Source: Xanthobacteraceae bacterium
GTDB lineage: Bacteria; Pseudomonadota; Alphaproteobacteria; Rhizobiales; Xanthobacteraceae
NCBI GenBank assembly: GCA_019241285.1
Contig: JAFAXD010000182.1
Location: 1-38,845, forward strand
Direction: 5' to 3'
DNA: 38,845 nt
Below the pieces are notes generated by a model, which was not told where the DNA came from, made no database searches, and saw only the letters and a program-made list of their open reading frames with translations. The position numbers and the translations under genes are program-made. Every line of letters begins with the position of its first letter. The first letter of the stretch is position 1. Below, piece by piece: positions 22,983-30,823 of this stretch.

Positions 22983-24218
22983 ATGAAACGAAGCACGGAA
23001 CGTATTCTTGTCACTCATGTTGGCAGCCTCGTGCGGCCGCCCGCTATCCGCCAAATCATGGCGGCGCGCGAACAGGATCTCCCGTACGATAACAGCGCTT
23101 TTGCCAAGCTCCTGCGTGAGGAGGTGGCGAATGTCGTACATCAACAGGCAGAGACCGGCGTCGATGTGATCAGTGACGGTGAGTACGGCAAAGCCGGGTG
23201 GATTCGCTATGTTGCAGAGCGTCTCGGCGGATTCGTTCATCGCGAAGTGAGGCCTGGCGAGAAGGAGTTCAACCCTGTCTATCTGATCCGTGAGGTGGAA
23301 AAATTTCCGGAATTTTATGCCGCCTACAATGCTGTCCAATATTATGACTGGCTGCCCCCGCAAGCGGGAAAATCCGAGCTCCGGCAGCAAGGGCCCACGC
23401 CTGTTGGCGGCCGCAAGATGTTGTGGGACTGCACCGGTCCGATCAGCTACCATGGACAGGCCGCCGTCACGCAGGATATCGAGAACTTCAAGGCTGCGCT
23501 CACCAACGTCAAAGTGGAAGAGGCTTTCCTCCCCGTGGCTGCGCCGATGAGCGCACGCGGACTTTGGGTTAACAGTTACTATCCGAACGAAGATGCTGTC
23601 GTCACAGCGCTGGCGGATGCGCTCAGGGAGGAATACCGGGCCATTGTCGATGCGGGTTTTCTGATTCAGCTGGACGACGCATTTCTGGCGCATGAATACG
23701 ATCGACTGCTCGGCGAAATGGATGAGAAAGAGGTTCACAAATATTGCGAAAGCCGCATCGAACTGCTCAACCACGCGCTCGCCGGCATTCCTGAGGATCG
23801 GGTGCGCTATCACGTGTGCTGGGGTAGCTGGAACGCTCCGCATACAACGGATATTCCCCTCAAGACGCTGATTGACCTCATCCTCAAAGTTCGGGCGCAA
23901 GCCTATTCGCTGGAGGCCGCGAACCCGCGGCATGAGCATGAATGGCAAGTGTGGAAGGACGTCAAGCTGCCCGACGGCAAAATTCTCATCCCCGGGGTCG
24001 TCACACACTCAACGAACGTGGTTGAGCACCCCGAGCTTGTGGCATGGCGCATCAAGAATTTCGCTAATCTGGTCGGTCGTGAGAACGTGCTTGCCGGCAC
24101 GGACTGCGGATTCTCGCAGAGCTACAATGTCATCCGCGTCCATCCCACTGTGCAGTGGGCCAAGTTGAAATCGCTGGTCGAGGGTGCCCGTCTCGCCTCG
24201 AAGGAACTGTATGGGTGA
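22983..24218 (+). CDS. MetE-like cobalamin-independent methyltransferase family protein
   Basis: A 411-residue protein matching the C-terminal catalytic half of cobalamin-independent methionine synthase (MetE/UROD-like barrel). Candidate zinc ligands are H277 and C279 in YHVCWGSWN, E311 in YSLEAANPR, and C375 in GTDCGFSQ, the same H-x-C / E / C pattern as MetE. VISDGEYGKAGWIRY is the conserved N-terminal block. The protein lacks the MetE N-terminal folate barrel, so the methyl donor may differ; related short proteins act on other thiols or remain unassigned. GGGAGGG precedes the ATG. Its last 210 bases are overlapped antisense by the next gene's open frame. Confidence 0.9.
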   Translation: MKRSTERILVTHVGSLVRPPAIRQIMAAREQDLPYDNSAFAKLLREEVANVVHQQAETGVDVISDGEYGKAGWIRYVAERLGGFVHREVRPGEKEFNPVYLIREVEKFPEFYAAYNAVQYYDWLPPQAGKSELRQQGPTPVGGRKMLWDCTGPISYHGQAAVTQDIENFKAALTNVKVEEAFLPVAAPMSARGLWVNSYYPNEDAVVTALADALREEYRAIVDAGFLIQLDDAFLAHEYDRLLGEMDEKEVHKYCESRIELLNHALAGIPEDRVRYHVCWGSWNAPHTTDIPLKTLIDLILKVRAQAYSLEAANPRHEHEWQVWKDVKLPDGKILIPGVVTHSTNVVEHPELVAWRIKNFANLVGRENVLAGTDCGFSQSYNVIRVHPTVQWAKLKSLVEGARLASKELYG

Positions 24219-25691
24219 TCGGCCAAAGAAAAATTCCCGCTGCAAGGCCAGGTCGGACGCCCGGAGATCCACCCATTCGCGCTGGAAACCTCCGGCAAGC
24301 ACGCGGCAGCCTAGCTCTGGAAGCGTCAGACCACCGACTGCGCCCAGCTGACCAACGAAGAAATCGTCATAGAGAAACGGCTTGCCGGCGGCACGGCAGA
24401 CGGTTTCGACATCGCAGTGGACCGGACCAGGAATTGCGGCAATGCGTTCGATTTCTCCGCGCATTACCTCGGCGTCTGAGTAAAACTGAGCGCGATAGTT
24501 CGGACTGAACAGCAACAAATATGACTCGATTCCCGGAGCTGCGATCAGGCTAAGGGCGAGGACACCGGCAACGCAATACTCGCGTGCCGCAATACTCATG
24601 CCCCAGAACGTCGGTACGAGCGTGATGCGGTCGAACGCAAGCCCGATCGCGACCGCGACGGCGACATACAACTCAAACATCGCGTTGACGTCCGTGCCGG
24701 CTCCGATTTTCTGGATAAAAAACCCAGCAAATGTGAAGCCCACGAACGTGGTCGTGAAACGCGCTGCCTCGCTCTTGCGATCGTGCCAGGCCCAAATTGC
24801 CCAAGGAATTAACGCGGGGACAAGGGGGCCGAGGCGACCCAAGCTGCCCCAGGCCCGGAGGAACGACATCTCGCGGGGATAAAGAAAAATCTCATCAAAG
24901 AACGCGCGTCCGTAGATCATGGTGAAGAGGGTCAAGCCGGCGACCGCCGCGCCGCCGCCCACAAGTGTCGCGCGCAACGCGAGCCAGCGACTGCGTTGTG
25001 CCAACAGAAAAAACGTCATCGCCGGAATCGCGATGATTGCTTGCTTGAAAAATCCCGCAATGACCATCAGCAAGATCGGCCCTTCAGCGCCGCGCGCGGG
25101 ATCGCGGCGCAAGAACCAGACAAACGCCACCATCATGATGGCGAGGGCTGGTACGTGCGGGTCGTTCATCGCCACGTACCAGTCGGCGTAGCGCAGCATG
25201 ATGCCAAAGAAAAAAAGGCCGCCCAGAATGGCGCCTGGCCACGCTGCCTTAAACTGGCGGATGCACATCACAATGGCTGCAACAAGTACCAAGAGCGCCG
25301 CGAACGAGAGGGCGCGGCCGAGGTAAATCGTCTCGAGCCCGAGCTGCGAGAGAGTGCCAGTCAGGTAATACCAAAGGGGAGGGTAGTTATTGGCGATGAG
25401 GCCGTTGAGGTCCGGATACAGGACTCCTTGGCCGAACACCGCGTCCGAATGAAATGCGTTCCAGGGTTCCTTGAGGTCGATCTCCATCGGGAAAAAGGCA
25501 CGCCAGACCGGCCAGACCGCGTAGAGCAGGCAAAGAAAGGTCAAGCCGGCGACAGCCATGATGCTGCTCGGGCGCGCGATCGCGCGCGCCGGCCCCACAA
25601 CTCCCGCGAGTAGTAAAAAGGCTAACGTTTTCATCCCGCCCCAACCGCTGACCGGCCGGTCAGCACGCCCCTTCAATCGACGCAGTCGCAT
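24009..25691 (-). CDS. Multi-spanning membrane glycosyltransferase-like protein with an overlapping tail
   Basis: An open frame of 560 codons encoding about ten or eleven hydrophobic segments (for example FLCLLYAVWPVWRAFF, ALSFAALLVLVAAIVM, ILLMVIAGFFKQAIIAI). A polar loop after the first segment has DLNGLIANNYPPLWYYLTG, like the acceptor-side loop of ArnT/PMT-type (GT39/GT-C) enzymes that use lipid-linked sugars. A soluble C-terminal part follows residue about 400. The last 70 codons run antisense through the MetE-like gene and look unlike the rest, so the native end is probably near residue 490-500 and was lost. The ATG at 25634 is another start; neither has a strong ribosome site. Substrate unknown. 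Confidence 0.7.
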   Translation of the reverse strand: MRLRRLKGRADRPVSGWGGMKTLAFLLLAGVVGPARAIARPSSIMAVAGLTFLCLLYAVWPVWRAFFPMEIDLKEPWNAFHSDAVFGQGVLYPDLNGLIANNYPPLWYYLTGTLSQLGLETIYLGRALSFAALLVLVAAIVMCIRQFKAAWPGAILGGLFFFGIMLRYADWYVAMNDPHVPALAIMMVAFVWFLRRDPARGAEGPILLMVIAGFFKQAIIAIPAMTFFLLAQRSRWLALRATLVGGGAAVAGLTLFTMIYGRAFFDEIFLYPREMSFLRAWGSLGRLGPLVPALIPWAIWAWHDRKSEAARFTTTFVGFTFAGFFIQKIGAGTDVNAMFELYVAVAVAIGLAFDRITLVPTFWGMSIAAREYCVAGVLALSLIAAPGIESYLLLFSPNYRAQFYSDAEVMRGEIERIAAIPGPVHCDVETVCRAAGKPFLYDDFFVGQLGAVGGLTLPELGCRVLAGGFQREWVDLRASDLALQREFFFGRSPIQFLRGETGTLDQRFQLGPLHSGMDADDIVALRESAVRAGKHVLTTDQISEILDAPCHKLGVLNHVR

Positions 25692-25890
25692 GAACAGCCG
25701 GTGATTGCCGATTATTTTTGGCTATTTGACGGAACAGGAGCGCTCTGTCCAACGAAAGTTCCCTTGGAACGGGGGATTCGCGCGGTATCGCAGTCGCCAA
25801 GCCGCTGCGAAGGGGAGTTTGCCGCAGTCCCTGGCCGGGAGCGAGCGAATTAAGGGCCCAACTCCGAAGTCGAAGCCGCCATGGGTCGGA

Positions 25891-27486
25891 TTAGCCCGCA
25901 GCACACGCGAGATGGGTAGCCTCGCGCCAACGATCGAGCTCCGCCAGCTCGACACTGGGCCGTTCACGGCGGATCGAGTGACGGCCGACATAGATGGTGC
26001 CCTTGTCGCCATCAATCGAGATCCAGTCACCCTCGCCGACGATTGCGTCAGCGAGATGTGCCTGCCTTGCGAGGGGATCGATGTCGAGTGAGTCGCAACC
26101 GACCACACTCGGTTTTCCCATCTGGCGCGCCACCAGGGCGGCATGCGCTGTGCGTCCCCCGCGTGCGGTCACAATTCCGGCAGCGGCGGCGAAGCCGCCG
26201 ACGTCAGAAGTCGATGTATCCGGGCGTACCAAGATGACGGGATCGCCGGTTGCGGACAGACGCTGTGCGCTTTGCGAATCAAAGGCGACACGCCCACAAG
26301 CGACGCCTCCGGAAGCGCCGATACCATGCGCCACGGGCTCACCCGCGCCTTCGAGCCTGTCGCGGGCCAGTGCCGCGACATCGAGGGTTGAGAGCTGCTG
26401 TAGAGCATGTTGCGGCGTGATGAGCCCTTCGTGCACCAGATCGATGGCAATACGCAGCGCGGCGATCGGCGTGCGCTTGGCGCTGCGCGTCTGTAACATC
26501 CAGAGTCGGCCATTCTCGACCGTGAACTCGACGTCCTGCACGTCGCGGAACTCCTGCTCGAGTTCATGCAGGATCCCGCGCAACTGCTCAGCGATGCTGG
26601 GCAGGGTGTGCATGAGGGCCGCTTCGGTGTGGGGAGTGCGCCGGCCGGAAACGATGTCCTCGCCTTGCGCGTCAAACAGCACATCGATCACCGGGCGCGC
26701 GTCGCCTGTCGATGGATCGCGCGAGAATGCAACGCCCGCGCCAGACGCTGCCCCGCGATTGCCAAACACCATAGCCTGTATGGTCACAGCCGTGCCGGCG
26801 AGCCCCTCGAGGTTTTGCAGTCGTCGATATGTTTGAGCGCGTTCACTCATCCAGGACGCGAAGACCGCGCGCGCCGCGTTCGCGAGCTGACGTACCGGAT
26901 CCTCCAGCCAAGACTCGCGCTCAACGATTTTCTCGTGGGCTGCCGCCAAGCGCTCCAAGGCTTCGCCGTCGAGATCGGATCGCGCGTTGACGTTCTCCGC
27001 CCGCAACATCTGTGACGTTGTGGCGTCAAACGGGGCGTTATCGATACCGGCGACGACCGTCCCATAGCTCTCGATGAAACGCGTGCGACAATCCCATGCA
27101 AATCGCGGATCGCCCGTCATTCTGATCAAGCCCCGGACGGCCGTTGAGGTCGCGCCGACGTCGAGCACCGTATCCATCATGCCCGGCATCGACCGCGCCG
27201 CACCCGATCGGACCGAAACCAAAAGCGGCCGCCGACGGTCGCCCAGGCGCTTGCCGGTTGCTTTTTCCAGAAAATCGACGCCGTACCGCAGCCCGTCCTT
27301 GAGTTGGTCCTCAGCCGTCGGATCGCCGGCGACGATGCGGGCACACAAACTGACCGGCAACACGAATGCGGGAGGAACCGGCATGCCGAGCGCGGCCATG
27401 CGGGCGAGATTGTGTGCCTTCGCGCCGATCTCATCGACCGAATGGGTTGGCGTGGTGTCAGTGCCGCCTATCAGAGCAACATTCAT
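25891..27486 (-). CDS. Pyruvate-phosphate-dikinase-like protein lacking the C-terminal barrel
   Basis: A 531-residue protein with the first two parts of pyruvate phosphate dikinase. The ATP-grasp nucleotide-binding region (about 1-370) has the hallmark SVRSGAARSMPGMMDTVLD. The swivelling phosphohistidine domain (about 400-505) has TARGGRTAHAALVARQMG, with the phosphorylated His at H448. Full PPDK is about 880-900 residues, and the PEP/pyruvate TIM barrel is absent. It could take phosphate from ATP onto His, but the acceptor must be another molecule. Start 27486 is chosen because the ribosome site TGAGGA overlaps the stop of the upstream DUF47-like gene, 11 bases away, implying coupling. The open frame continues upstream, but that part is low-complexity Arg-rich. 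Confidence 0.9.
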   Translation of the reverse strand: MNVALIGGTDTTPTHSVDEIGAKAHNLARMAALGMPVPPAFVLPVSLCARIVAGDPTAEDQLKDGLRYGVDFLEKATGKRLGDRRRPLLVSVRSGAARSMPGMMDTVLDVGATSTAVRGLIRMTGDPRFAWDCRTRFIESYGTVVAGIDNAPFDATTSQMLRAENVNARSDLDGEALERLAAAHEKIVERESWLEDPVRQLANAARAVFASWMSERAQTYRRLQNLEGLAGTAVTIQAMVFGNRGAASGAGVAFSRDPSTGDARPVIDVLFDAQGEDIVSGRRTPHTEAALMHTLPSIAEQLRGILHELEQEFRDVQDVEFTVENGRLWMLQTRSAKRTPIAALRIAIDLVHEGLITPQHALQQLSTLDVAALARDRLEGAGEPVAHGIGASGGVACGRVAFDSQSAQRLSATGDPVILVRPDTSTSDVGGFAAAAGIVTARGGRTAHAALVARQMGKPSVVGCDSLDIDPLARQAHLADAIVGEGDWISIDGDKGTIYVGRHSIRRERPSVELAELDRWREATHLACAAG

Positions 27487-27497
27487 GGGATCAATCC

Positions 27498-29438
27498 TCA
27501 GGCTGTCAGATCGGCGAGCACGTGGGTACGGAGCACGTGGGCATAGGCCGCGAGACGGTCTGTCGCGCGCTCGAGTGCTCGGGCCAACTCCAAAACGCCG
27601 AGCGCGCGAACGGGATCGAGCTCCCCGCGCAGCACCAACTGGGTAACAGCACGCTCGCAATCATCCGCCTTGTGCTCGATCTCCACCAGGCGGCCGACGG
27701 CTGCGAGCGCGTCCTCGGCATCGCCGCGATGTCCTTCGGGGATTTCCGCTGCGGCATCGGCTCCAGAGGCCGCCGCCTCGGTTGCCAAAATTGCTGCGGC
27801 GCCTAGGTCGGCGAGCGGGATCAGCACGTTTTGCGTCAGGTCGTGTGGAATGAGCGAAGCGATGAATGCCGCCTGTTCCAGATCATCAACGGCGTCCTCA
27901 ACGCGATCTACTAACTGCGTCATTGTGCTATCCGCGTCGAGGCGTGAAATCTCGGCGCGGACTTCGATCGCGATCCGGTCGGCCTTCTCCTCGATCCGTC
28001 TCGCTTGTTGCGTCAAGGCGGCACTTTCAGTCGGTCGGCCACCCTGCAAATTTGCGACGTGAGCCGCGATTGCGGCAGCGATCTCCCGCGCCAGTCCAGC
28101 TTGCCGGACAACCACAGCCATCAGAGTGGCGTCAACGCGCTTAAGGCGGCGAACGAGATCTGCCTCGATGCGGTCACGCGCAAGCCGAACAGATCGACTT
28201 TGCTTCAAGGCGTCCGTGCAAATACGCAGCACGTTCGTGAAAAAATCGAATGCGGCGTTGCGGCCAAGCACCTTGTCTAACTGATCGCCGAACCCGATCC
28301 GCGTTGCAGCAGTATTGTGAACGGCCGTCGTGATGAGCTCGACACCGCCAAGTTCCAGAAAAGCGCGATGGCCAATCTGGTTGCGCGCCGCCCAATCGAG
28401 AATGCGAACGGACTGATCTTTCGGCATGAACGTGCGCAGGGCCTTCCGGGCCTTGTTCCAATCAATCAGGAATACAAGCGAGCTTCCCAGCGTGCCGAGG
28501 AAGCGATCTCGCTCCGCGCTTGTCTGTGCAGCGAGGTTGCCCGTGATCAAATAGAACGTACCGTCCTCACCAAGGCCGTCGGCGCTCTGCCGATCCGTAC
28601 CGCTCCACGTGACCCCGGTGTCCCTTAGGAGGTTTGCGAAGAATCTGCTGCGCGCACGGTGCACGTCCGTGTAGGTGATGGTCACTGCATTGCCGTCGAT
28701 TGCAATCACGACAACATGTGCGTCGGTTGCGCCGATGTCATTCTGAATGGTCAGCCGCGCGCCGGACCGCATCGCGGTCGTCGCTAATCCCGGATGATTG
28801 AATTTCAGGCCGGCTGTTGCGGAGAGGCCATGCATGAAAGCTTCGATCGCGGGGTGATCATCAGCCAGGAGCCCATAGGCGTGGGCACCGGCGACGACCT
28901 CCTCGGCGCAACCAGCGGCGAGTTTGTTGAGGGCTTTGTGGAGGTCCATCACCAGGCGGTGCAAGCTGTCGGCCCCGGCTTGCGACACGCCAGTCAGCTG
29001 GGCGATCTCGCTCGGTAAGATATCCGTTAGCGATGCCAACCGGTCCTGCAGCTTCAGCGAAGTTACTCGCTCAGCTGCAGCGTTGCCCTGCACCGGCGCA
29101 CCTGCCTGGACCGCGGCGATCATGGCCCGCAAATCCGCCAGCATGGCGTTTCCGAGCTCACCCAGGTCGGGGGCAGTCATGCGACCGTCTGCAGCGAATT
29201 GGGCACCATCGATCAAGCGCTGCATCGCCGCCGCGTTGAGACCGGCGGCACGACACTCCGCGGCAAAATCGGTTCGTGGGCGCTGCGGATCGCGGGCGTG
29301 TTCGCAGGCTGCCTGCAGCGCGGACATGCGCACTTTGATCCGATCGTTCGCGGCAAGCCCTTCGGCCACCAGCGATGGTAGCAGGACATCGGCTTGTCCC
29401 AGATGCTCGATGATGCGCGTTTTCATGGGCGTGCTCAC
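27498..29438 (-). CDS. Large protein with C-terminal DUF47/PhoU-like domain
   Basis: A 646-residue soluble protein. The C-terminal third (about 420-646) is helical, with the paired PhoU/DUF47 pattern RRIEEKADRIAIEVRAEISR, LVDRVEDAVDDLEQAAFI and VEIEHKADDCERAVTQLVL, whose E/D-rich turns bind metal in PhoU proteins. The N-terminal 400 residues hold two helical stretches and a mixed alpha/beta segment (HVVVIAIDGNAVTITYTDVH, FLGTLGSSLVFLIDWNKARK) that I do not recognise. DUF47 proteins accompany phosphate transporters, so a role in phosphate regulation is likely but inferred. Translation appears to start at GTG (29438) with AGGA upstream; ATG at 29426 is possible. It is the first gene of an operon with the dikinase-like gene. 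Confidence 0.85.
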   Translation of the reverse strand: MSTPMKTRIIEHLGQADVLLPSLVAEGLAANDRIKVRMSALQAACEHARDPQRPRTDFAAECRAAGLNAAAMQRLIDGAQFAADGRMTAPDLGELGNAMLADLRAMIAAVQAGAPVQGNAAAERVTSLKLQDRLASLTDILPSEIAQLTGVSQAGADSLHRLVMDLHKALNKLAAGCAEEVVAGAHAYGLLADDHPAIEAFMHGLSATAGLKFNHPGLATTAMRSGARLTIQNDIGATDAHVVVIAIDGNAVTITYTDVHRARSRFFANLLRDTGVTWSGTDRQSADGLGEDGTFYLITGNLAAQTSAERDRFLGTLGSSLVFLIDWNKARKALRTFMPKDQSVRILDWAARNQIGHRAFLELGGVELITTAVHNTAATRIGFGDQLDKVLGRNAAFDFFTNVLRICTDALKQSRSVRLARDRIEADLVRRLKRVDATLMAVVVRQAGLAREIAAAIAAHVANLQGGRPTESAALTQQARRIEEKADRIAIEVRAEISRLDADSTMTQLVDRVEDAVDDLEQAAFIASLIPHDLTQNVLIPLADLGAAAILATEAAASGADAAAEIPEGHRGDAEDALAAVGRLVEIEHKADDCERAVTQLVLRGELDPVRALGVLELARALERATDRLAAYAHVLRTHVLADLTA

Positions 29439-29454
29439 AGTTCCTATGGATCAT

Positions 29455-29473
29455 CGTTTGGCATCGCCAAACG
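29455..29473. promoter_or_regulatory. Perfect 8-bp inverted repeat, possible operator
   Basis: CGTTTGGC-ATC-GCCAAACG lies 17 bases upstream of the GTG start of the DUF47-like gene, in the divergent region toward the small gene at 29599. Its position next to one start suggests an operator or a 5' UTR hairpin. No poly-T follows on either strand, so it is unlikely to be a terminator. Confidence 0.4.
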
Positions 29474-29526
29474 GGACAGGCCTTGCGGCAGATCATTATT
29501 GGAACTGTCACATTGCTCCCGAGAAC

Positions 29527-29590
29527 CGGGATCAATGGAACAAGAGGGCTCCTTCGTGCTTATGCGAAGGCACGCCGCCGATTGATCCCG
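29527..29590 (+). repeat. Nested inverted repeat before a small gene
   Basis: CGGGATCAAT (29527-29536) and ATTGATCCCG (29581-29590) are perfectly complementary. Inside them CCTTCG (29551-29556) pairs with CGAAGG (29565-29570). The structure ends 8 bases before the ATG of the small gene at 29599, so in RNA it would place the start codon beside a stem. It may be a regulatory leader or a short dispersed repeat. Confidence 0.5.
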
Positions 29591-29598
29591 AGCAGCCC

Positions 29599-29799
29599 AT
29601 GACCGCAAGTGATTTCCGCTCCCTAGCTGCGCGTTGCCGCCGGGCGGGGCGCGACTGTTTCGACCTGTTCGCGAAGGAGGAATTCCGCCGGCTGGCCCAG
29701 GAGTTTGATGGCAAGGCTGACGAGTTGGAGTTCCTCGCCACGCATCAAGGCCGGGGCGGATGGTGGCCGCGACGGGCAGCACAACAGGGACGCCTTTAG
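29599..29799 (+). CDS. Small conserved-type hypothetical protein
   Basis: A 66-residue soluble, charged, mostly helical protein opening MTASDFRSLAARCRRAGRDC and containing FRRLAQEFDGKADELEFL. Small proteins with the pattern FRRLAEEFDAKADELE are familiar from Bradyrhizobium-type genomes, without known function. No signal or membrane segment is seen. The open frame runs further upstream on the plus strand, but that part is antisense to the DUF47-like gene. A nested hairpin lies just before the start. Confidence 0.6.
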   Translation: MTASDFRSLAARCRRAGRDCFDLFAKEEFRRLAQEFDGKADELEFLATHQGRGGWWPRRAAQQGRL

Positions 29800-29889
29800 C
29801 GAACCGAACCGATACTTAGTGCCCGCTTCATGTCGGCTCGGAATGGTGTAGGCTTCTTTGACCAGGGGGGAAATCAGGGAGGCATGCCA

Positions 29890-30135
29890 ATGCCAATGAG
29901 GAAAGTTCGTGCTCGAACTCTCACGGTCTTGGCAGTCGGGCTCGTGACCTGCCTATTCGGCGCCGCCGCGCACGCGCGCCCCCCGACCGTGACGGTCTCT
30001 CCCGGCTACGATGCAAGGCTCGCGGAATCCCGGCAGAGACTCTGGGCGTCCCAATATAATTGGCAGAACTACTATTACGCGTCGCAACCGCGGATCGTGC
30101 GGCGGCTGAAGAAGCCGCCGCGGCAACGGCAATGA
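29890..30135 (+). CDS. Small exported hypothetical protein
   Basis: An 81-residue protein with a clear Sec signal (RKVRARTLTVLAVGLVTCL, cleavage probably after AHA). A short mature part follows, with Tyr/Gln-rich SQYNWQNYYYASQPRIVRR and a basic C-terminus KKPPRQRQ. Three ATGs occur at 29884, 29890 and 29896; the second has the best distance to AGGGAGG. I do not recognise a family. The rest of 29800-29889 is short and featureless apart from that ribosome site. Confidence 0.6.
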   Translation: MPMRKVRARTLTVLAVGLVTCLFGAAAHARPPTVTVSPGYDARLAESRQRLWASQYNWQNYYYASQPRIVRRLKKPPRQRQ

Positions 30136-30170
30136 GAAGCTGACCTACCAGGCCGCTCCCGCGTCGGCCA

Positions 30171-30433
30171 TTACCACCACCAGCGCCGCCACCCCCAATA
30201 GGGCCTCTGCCATCCCCAATAGGGGCGGTAATAGGCGTAGGGTGACGGGTAGACAAAGACAGGACGCCACCAGCACCGATACCATCCGCAGATCCAGACC
30301 ACCGTGTGGGCTTCGGTGCTCAAAGATTTTGACGTGGCGCCCAGATTGCTGACCGGCATGGCCGAGCCGGGTGCTGGCGCGAGCGCAACAGCGCAAACGT
30401 CGCACCGACAAAGGCAGTTTTCAGCTTACGCAT
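30171..30433 (-). pseudogene. Small exported Trp/Tyr-rich protein with a frameshift in the signal peptide
   Basis: From ATG at 30433, with GGAGA upstream, the frame reads MRKLKTAFVGATFA, a typical signal-peptide start. It then derails. The continuation AVALAPAPGSAMPVSNLGA is in the frame one base earlier and runs to TAA at 30171, ending in RPYWGWQRPYWGWRRWWW. Adding one G near 30395 (GCG-CTG to GCG-GCT-G) would restore a single 88-residue protein with a normal signal peptide. Trp/Tyr-rich exported proteins of this kind are common in Hyphomicrobiales and have no known function. Either the gene is broken or the base is a sequencing error. Confidence 0.6.
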
Positions 30434-30576
30434 CGGACAGGTCTCCGTGGTTGTTTATCCCAAGTGGTGCCGAGTGGTGCCATTGCACCTCGCTCCGTGA
30501 CGCAAGTCAAAGAACGCGCGGGCATTGGCAGATGCAGGCTGCTGCTATGCGCGATGCTGGCGGCGGAAGCCGGATC

Positions 30577-30606
30577 TTGCGATGCAATAAAAGTGTCATA
30601 TATCAT
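30577..30606 (+). promoter_or_regulatory. Putative sigma70-type promoter
   Basis: TTGCGA (30577-30582) and TATCAT (30601-30606) are separated by 18 bases in a locally AT-rich segment. They lie about 25 bases ahead of the ATG at 30632, with a GGAGCGGAGAG ribosome region between. Spacing and match fit a housekeeping promoter for the small gene that follows. The remainder of 30434-30576 shows only a short direct repeat, GTGGTGCC twice. Confidence 0.45.
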
Positions 30607-30631
30607 ACTCATCCGGAGCGGAGAGTATGGG

Positions 30632-30820
30632 ATGCACATCGGCATCGATGAGGCGGTGAGCATATACGCGCGGGCGTGTCGCGCGTGGTACGGTCCCCGG
30701 GCAGCGAAGGTCGCCCGCGCGGAAATTCAGAAGCTGCGAAAGCGCGGGGATTTGTCGGGCGTGGAGGTATGGACCAAACTCGCCACGGAGTTGGAGCGGC
30801 CCGCGCAGCGGGATAGCTGA
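30632..30820 (+). CDS. Small conserved hypothetical protein
   Basis: A 62-residue basic, helical protein: MHIGIDEAVSIYARACRAWY, then GPRAAKVARAEIQKLRKRGD, then LSGVEVWTKLATELER. Closely patterned small proteins (IYARACRKWYG, A-x-x-L-x-RRGD-x-SG) are frequent in Bradyrhizobiaceae and remain uncharacterised. No signal or membrane segment. The start at 30632 is favoured by the ribosome site and putative promoter. The stop is 3 bases from the stop of the convergent porin gene. Confidence 0.7.
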   Translation: MHIGIDEAVSIYARACRAWYGPRAAKVARAEIQKLRKRGDLSGVEVWTKLATELERPAQRDS

Positions 30821-30823
30821 TCG

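Noticed and set aside
22899-24008. 369-codon frame on the minus strand across the MetE-like gene
   Set aside because: It is antisense to a gene with clear zinc-ligand motifs and has no domain of its own.
30145-30411. 88-codon hydrophobic frame on the minus strand overlapping the Trp/Tyr-rich gene
   Set aside because: It is the third frame across the same DNA. The signal peptide and the WGW repeats lie in the other two frames, and this one has no ribosome site.
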